A stretch of DNA of 64,000 nucleotides from Streptomyces noursei (GTDB lineage: Bacteria; Actinomycetota; Actinomycetes; Streptomycetales; Streptomycetaceae): NCBI RefSeq assembly GCF_001646665.1, contig NZ_LWBU01000091.1:115353-179352 (forward strand), given 5' to 3'. This document shows, one piece after another, positions 60,533 to 64,000 of this stretch (positions are counted from its first letter, which is position 1; every line of letters begins with the position of its first letter). The translations under genes and the position numbers were made by a program. The notes below the pieces were generated by a model, which searched no databases, had not been told where the DNA came from, and saw only the letters and a program-made list of their open reading frames with translations.

Positions 60533-60958
60533 ATGGCCACCACGCGTCACGCGCACACCGTCTGGGAAGGCAACCTCACCGAGGGCTCGGGGACCGTGTC
60601 CCTCGACTCCTCCGGCATCGGCCAGTACCCGGTCTCCTGGCCCGCCCGCAGCGAGGAGCCGAACGGCAAGACCAGCCCGGAGGAGCTGATCGCGGCCGCC
60701 CACTCCAGCTGCTTCTCGATGTTCCTGTCCGGCTCCCTCACCAAGGCCGGCAACCCGCCGGCCCGGCTGACGACCAAGGCCGACGTCACCTTCCAGCCCG
60801 GCCAGGGCATCACCGGCATCCACATCACCGTGCAGGGCGAGGTCCCGGGCCTGGACGAGGCGGGCTTCACCAAGGCCGCCGAGGAGGCGAAGGCGGGCTG
60901 CCCGGTCAGCCAGGCGCTCACCGGCACCGAGATCACCCTCACCGCCGAACTGGTCTGA
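60533..60958 (+). CDS. OsmC/Ohr-family peroxiredoxin
   Basis: The 141-residue protein fits the OsmC subfamily: TTRHAHTVWEGNLTEGSGTVSLDSSG at the N-terminus, the peroxidatic-Cys region PEELIAAAHSSCFSMFLS and the resolving-Cys region EEAKAGCPVSQAL. It reduces organic hydroperoxides in the cytoplasm. It lies 54 bases downstream of zapE with AGGGAA 6-8 bases before the ATG and may be cotranscribed. Confidence 0.94.
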   Translation: MATTRHAHTVWEGNLTEGSGTVSLDSSGIGQYPVSWPARSEEPNGKTSPEELIAAAHSSCFSMFLSGSLTKAGNPPARLTTKADVTFQPGQGITGIHITVQGEVPGLDEAGFTKAAEEAKAGCPVSQALTGTEITLTAELV

Positions 60959-60993
60959 CCCGGCGGGACACACGAGGCGGCGTGGCCCGCAGT

Positions 60994-61037
60994 GTTCACG
61001 TGTCACCACACCGCGTGATACACACGTGCGGGTCACG
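60994..61037 (+). promoter_or_regulatory. Repeated GTTCACG/GTCACC/GGTCACG motifs before the PhoX-type gene
   Basis: GTTCACG at 60994, GTCACC at 61002 and GGTCACG at 61031 resemble PHO-box half-units (G(G/T)TCACC type) of Streptomyces PhoP. They are not in the regular 11-base spacing of proven boxes, and GTGTCAC...GTGATACAC is also a near palindrome. PhoP control is plausible given the gene, not shown. Confidence 0.35.
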
Positions 61038-61100
61038 TCACACCTGTCCCATCTCCGGGCCCCGTACCCGGGGGTGCCCCGAGCAGGGAGTTGTTGCCTC

Positions 61101-62471
61101 GTGTCCGAACGACTGTCCGCAACACGACGTCAGGTCCTCGCCCGCACCGGTGCGTCCGTCGCCGGGATCGCCTTCACCGGCGCCCTCTCCGAGTTGTTCG
61201 CCGGTACCGCCGCCGCCCGTGGTCACTCCGGTTACGGCGCCCTCGTACCCGACCCGGACGGCCTGCTGGACCTGCCCAGAGGCTTCCGCTACGAGGTCCT
61301 GTCCCGCGAGGGCGACCCGCTCCGCTCCGGCGAGGGCACGGTGCCGGGCAACCACGACGGCATGGGCGCCTTCGCCGGTCGCCGCGGCCGCGTCCACCTC
61401 GTCCGCAACCACGAGAACCGCGCCTCCGCCCGCCTCGGGGTGCCGACCGTCCGCGGTCTGACGTACGACCCGGCCGCCAAGGGCGGGTGCACCGCGCTCG
61501 AACTGGACGCCCGCAACAGGGTCCTCGGCGAGCGGGTCGCCATCGCGGGCACCGCCGTCAACTGCTCGGGCGGGCTCACCCCCTGGGGCACCTGGCTCAC
61601 CTGCGAGGAGACCGAGGACAAGGCCGGCACCAACGGTTACGCCAAGGACCACGGCTTCGTCTTCGAGGTGCACCCCGCCGATCCGCTGCGCACCGGGGCG
61701 GTGCCGCTGACCGCGATGGGGCGCTTCCAGCACGAGGCCGTGGCGGTGGACCCGCGCAGCGGGATCGTCTACGAGACCGAGGACGCCTTCCAGCGGCCGT
61801 TCGGGCTCTTCTACCGCTTCCTGCCCAACAGGCCGCTCGGCGGCACCGGCTCGCTGCGCGCCGGCGGGACGCTGGAGGCGATGCGGGTGCCGGGGGTGCC
61901 GGACCTGTCGGCGATCCAGGAGACGGGGGCGGCGTTCGAGGGCGTCGAGTGGGTCCCCGTACCCGACAGCCAGGCGCGGCAGACGCCCATCCGGCTCCAG
62001 GACTTCGGGCCGCGGGGCATCACGCACGCCCAGAAGCTGGAGGGGTGCTACTGGGGCGGGCGCAGCGTCTACTTCGTCTCCAGCTTCGCGCGGTCCGCCG
62101 AGGGCTCGGCCGCCGACCACTACGGCCAGGTATGGAAGTACGAGCCGCACCGGCGCCGGCTCACGCTGGTCGTCGTCTTCGGTCCGAGCAGCGACGTCCA
62201 GCTGCCGGGCGAGTCCCCCGACAACATCTGCCTGGCGCCGGGCGGGGGCCTGATGGTGTGCGAGGACGGCAGCGGCGCCCAGCACGTGTACGGCCTCACC
62301 AAGCGGGGCGAGGTGTACGAGATGGCGCGCGGCGCGCAGAACATCGGTACGCCGGAGGAACCGGAGTGGGGCGAGTTCGCGGGCGTCTCGTTCTCACCGG
62401 ACGGCGGGACGATGTACGTCAACTGCTACGCGCCGGGCACCACGTTCGCGGTGACGGGGCCCTGGCGGTGA
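61101..62471 (+). CDS. PhoX-type (DUF839) secreted phosphatase
   Basis: The 456-residue protein has a twin-arginine signal (TRRQVLARTGASVAGIAFTGALSELFAG) and a DUF839/PhoX beta-propeller domain (PDGLLDLPRGFRYEVLSREGDPL...HLVRNHENRAS...NCSGGLTPWGTWLTCEETED...GRFQHEAVAVDPRSGIVYETED...SPDNICLAPGGGLMVCEDG). The Cys and Glu residues that bind Fe and Ca in PhoX (NCSGG, CEE, CEDG) are present. It should release phosphate from organic esters outside the cell after Tat export. GTG 61101 with GGGAG about 11 bases upstream. Confidence 0.9.
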   Translation: MSERLSATRRQVLARTGASVAGIAFTGALSELFAGTAAARGHSGYGALVPDPDGLLDLPRGFRYEVLSREGDPLRSGEGTVPGNHDGMGAFAGRRGRVHLVRNHENRASARLGVPTVRGLTYDPAAKGGCTALELDARNRVLGERVAIAGTAVNCSGGLTPWGTWLTCEETEDKAGTNGYAKDHGFVFEVHPADPLRTGAVPLTAMGRFQHEAVAVDPRSGIVYETEDAFQRPFGLFYRFLPNRPLGGTGSLRAGGTLEAMRVPGVPDLSAIQETGAAFEGVEWVPVPDSQARQTPIRLQDFGPRGITHAQKLEGCYWGGRSVYFVSSFARSAEGSAADHYGQVWKYEPHRRRLTLVVVFGPSSDVQLPGESPDNICLAPGGGLMVCEDGSGAQHVYGLTKRGEVYEMARGAQNIGTPEEPEWGEFAGVSFSPDGGTMYVNCYAPGTTFAVTGPWR

Positions 62472-62534
62472 GGTGACGGCGGGTGCGGGGTGCGGGGCGG
62501 CCGGGACCGCGCCCGGCCGCCCCGCACCGTACGG

Positions 62535-63758
62535 TCACCAGGCGACCGGAAGTGCCTCGGGCCCGCGGATCAGGGTGCTGCGCCGCCAGGGGACCTCCTG
62601 CGGCGGGACGGCCAGGCGCAGTCCCGGCAGCCGGTCGACGAGGGTGTCGATCAGCAGCTCGGTCTGCATCCGGGCGAGCAGCCCGCCCATGCAGTAGTGC
62701 GGTCCGTGCCCGAAGGCGACGTGCGGGTTGGGGGTGCGGTCGAAGTCGATGCGCTCGGGGTCGGGGAACACCTCGGGGTCGCGGTTGGCGGCGAGGTACG
62801 AGACGTAGACGGCGTCCCCCGCGCTGATCCGCACCCCGTGGATCTCGACGTCCTCCTGGGCGATGCGGGCCAGTCCCACGGCGGTGCGGTGGGGGATGTA
62901 GCGCAGCAGCTCGTCGATGGCCCGCGGCCGGACGTCCGGCTCGGCGCGGAGCCGTTCGAGGAGGCCGGGGCGGGTCAGCAGGAGGAAGAGCATCTGGCCG
63001 GTGTTGGCCGTGACGGCCTCGCCGCCGATCTGGAGGGGGCCCACGAGCCCGATGGCCTCCTCCTCGCTGATGTCGCCCCGCCCCACGGCCGCGCCGAGCA
63101 GGGAAATGACGTCCTCCTCGGTGCTGCCGTAGCGGGACCGGATCGCCTCGGCGAACCAGCCGTACATGCCGTCCTTGGCCCGCGCGCTGGCCTCGGCGCC
63201 GCCGGACGAGGACACGATCTGCCGGGTCCAGGCGCTCATCCGCTCGCGGTCGGCGGCCGGGACGCCCATGACCTCGCTGACCACGGCGATGGGGAACGGC
63301 TCCAGGATCCGCGCGGTGAGGTCGGCGGGCGGCCCGTCGGCGAGCAGCTCGTCCACCATCTCGTTCAGGGTGTCCTGCGCGCGCGAGCGGAGCAGTTCCA
63401 CCCCGCGCAGGGTGAAGGCGGGCGCCACCGCGCTCCGCAGCCGGTTGTGCTCGGGCTGGTCGGCGAAGGCCAGTGAGCCGCGCTTGGGCTTGAAGTGGGG
63501 TGCGAGCCGGGTGACCTGGCGGTCCACGACGGGCGCGCGGGTGAAGCGGGGGTCGTTGGTGACCGCCTTGACGTCGTCGTAGCGGGTCACCAGCCACGCC
63601 CAGCCCTCCCCGTGGGGCAGCTGGACCCGGCTGACCGGACCCTCGCGCATCAGCTCCGCGAGCACCGGGTCGAACTCCGTGCCGGCGATGTCCAGCGCGG
63701 GCCAGTGCCGCACGGGGGGCGGACCCAGGAGGGGCCGTGTCGCGGTGTCCTCGATCAT
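62535..63758 (-). CDS. Cytochrome P450, CYP158-like
   Basis: The 407-residue P450 has the ExxR motif in DELLRY and the heme-binding FGHGPHYCMG with Cys356. The whole sequence, e.g. VTRLAPHFKPKRGSLAFADQPEHNRLRSAVAPAF and EPFPIAVVSEVMGVPAADRERM, recalls S. coelicolor CYP158A1/A2, which couple flaviolin. The I-helix has GGEAVTAN (Glu247-Ala248-Val249-Thr250) instead of the usual (A/G)GxxT acid/alcohol pair, as I recall for CYP158A2. No type III PKS (rppA) or ferredoxin gene is adjacent. ATG 63758 follows AAGGGA. Confidence 0.92.
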   Translation of the reverse strand: MIEDTATRPLLGPPPVRHWPALDIAGTEFDPVLAELMREGPVSRVQLPHGEGWAWLVTRYDDVKAVTNDPRFTRAPVVDRQVTRLAPHFKPKRGSLAFADQPEHNRLRSAVAPAFTLRGVELLRSRAQDTLNEMVDELLADGPPADLTARILEPFPIAVVSEVMGVPAADRERMSAWTRQIVSSSGGAEASARAKDGMYGWFAEAIRSRYGSTEEDVISLLGAAVGRGDISEEEAIGLVGPLQIGGEAVTANTGQMLFLLLTRPGLLERLRAEPDVRPRAIDELLRYIPHRTAVGLARIAQEDVEIHGVRISAGDAVYVSYLAANRDPEVFPDPERIDFDRTPNPHVAFGHGPHYCMGGLLARMQTELLIDTLVDRLPGLRLAVPPQEVPWRRSTLIRGPEALPVAW

Positions 63759-63911
63759 GCGTCCGTCCGTCCCTTCGACGTCTGGTGTCCCCCTCACGAT
63801 CACCCGGGCGGGGCGGGTCCTCGCGCTGGACTACTCCGGACGGAAGCGGGTGGCCACCCCCACAACACGATGATCATATATTTTCCGCATGTGATCACTT
63901 TTGTACGTAAA
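63759..63911. promoter_or_regulatory. AT-rich divergent promoter region
   Basis: The stretch 63868-63912 is strongly AT-rich for this genome (TGATCATATATTTTCCG and GTGATCAC palindrome, 63891-63898). It must hold promoters for the P450 (minus) and the lipoprotein (plus); hexamers cannot be assigned with confidence. Confidence 0.5.
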
Positions 63912-64000
63912 ATGTCGCTGCTGGGTGTGCTGTGTGCCGCCCTCGCGGGCTGCGCCGACGCCACCGGCCCCCGTCCCGCCCCTCCCCGGCAGGCGCCCGC
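63912..64000 (+). CDS. Lipoprotein, 3' end outside window
   Basis: ATG 63912 opens a frame with a short signal sequence, MSLLGVLCAALAGC, whose lipobox LAGC places the lipidated Cys at residue 14, followed by ADATGPRPAPPRQAP and the window edge. An in-frame GTG at 63891 would add 7 residues. Nothing of the mature domain is visible, so function cannot be assigned. Divergent from the P450 gene. Confidence 0.7.
   Translation, partial: MSLLGVLCAALAGCADATGPRPAPPRQAP

Noticed and set aside
60994..61037. A definite PHO box before the phosphatase gene
   Set aside because: Half-units are present but not in 11-base phase, so only a low-confidence candidate is listed.
1..64000. tRNA, rRNA, 6S/RNase P RNA, transposons
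   Set aside because: I looked for cloverleaf ends, conserved RNA cores and transposase motifs by eye and found none; a covariance-model scan would be decisive.

Overview
The window is chromosomal DNA from a Streptomyces or very close relative. Base composition is very GC-rich with strong G/C third-position bias, GTG and TTG starts are common, and many families are typical of the genus: DUF2637/SpdB, SAV2148-type HEPN, DUF1707-FHA, a CYP158-like P450 and an OleD-like glycosyltransferase. I see no rRNA, tRNA, CRISPR array, integrase, transposase or biosynthetic cluster core. Most of it looks like ordinary chromosome with many small regulatory details.

Layout. 1-11 kb: end of an FhuF-like Fe-S protein, a DUF2637 membrane protein, an anti-sigma-type kinase fold, a membrane-linked lipase-like hydrolase, a divergent TetR/ketosynthase pair with two identical-pattern operators, a PP2C-like protein followed by a PoxB-type enzyme, and a TrmB/LuxR-like regulator. 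11-19 kb: DUF456 membrane protein, Ada-AlkA fusion, RsgA (with a candidate upstream short ORF), a KhtT/KhtU K+ efflux pair, a DM13 protein, and a two-component system. 19-20 kb: two adjacent decayed genes (VOC and AraC-type). 20-25 kb: YihY/BrkB membrane protein divergent from an AidB-like acyl-CoA dehydrogenase, an AcoR-like GAF regulator without AAA+ domain, and a GNAT.

25.3-35 kb is the clearest functional unit: a single-strand assimilatory sulfur operon. It runs leader peptide - sulfite reductase - 59-aa zinc ribbon - cysH - cysC - (32-aa ORF) - cysD - cysN - (33-aa ORF) - sulfonate-type ABC transporter (binding protein, ATPase, permease) - sirohydrochlorin chelatase. It takes up sulfur compounds, activates and reduces sulfate to sulfide, and contributes the siroheme pathway step needed by the reductase.

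35-49 kb: DUF1697, secreted subtilisin, macrolide glycosyltransferase behind a palindrome, a three-gene sugar ABC transporter, an APH-like kinase overlapping tail-to-tail with a DnaQ-like exonuclease, the SAV2148 HEPN protein, GlgX, and a hydrolase/DUF4287 pair divergent from a TetR with a 20-bp perfect palindrome between them. 49-54 kb: TreY, DUF1707-FHA, TreZ; with GlgX these form the glycogen-to-trehalose route. 54-64 kb: nucleoside-kinase-like protein, VOC, small membrane ORF, GNAT, MsrB, MurC, a USP-like protein, a RibD-like reductase divergent from ZapE, OsmC, a Tat-exported PhoX-type phosphatase, a CYP158-like P450 and the start of a lipoprotein.

Nothing here is convincingly a new multi-gene system. 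The best leads are the short ORFs (sulfur operon and rsgA leader), the clean operator pairs, and the decayed 19-kb pair. All family assignments are from reading the translated sequence and memory of families; none was checked by database search.
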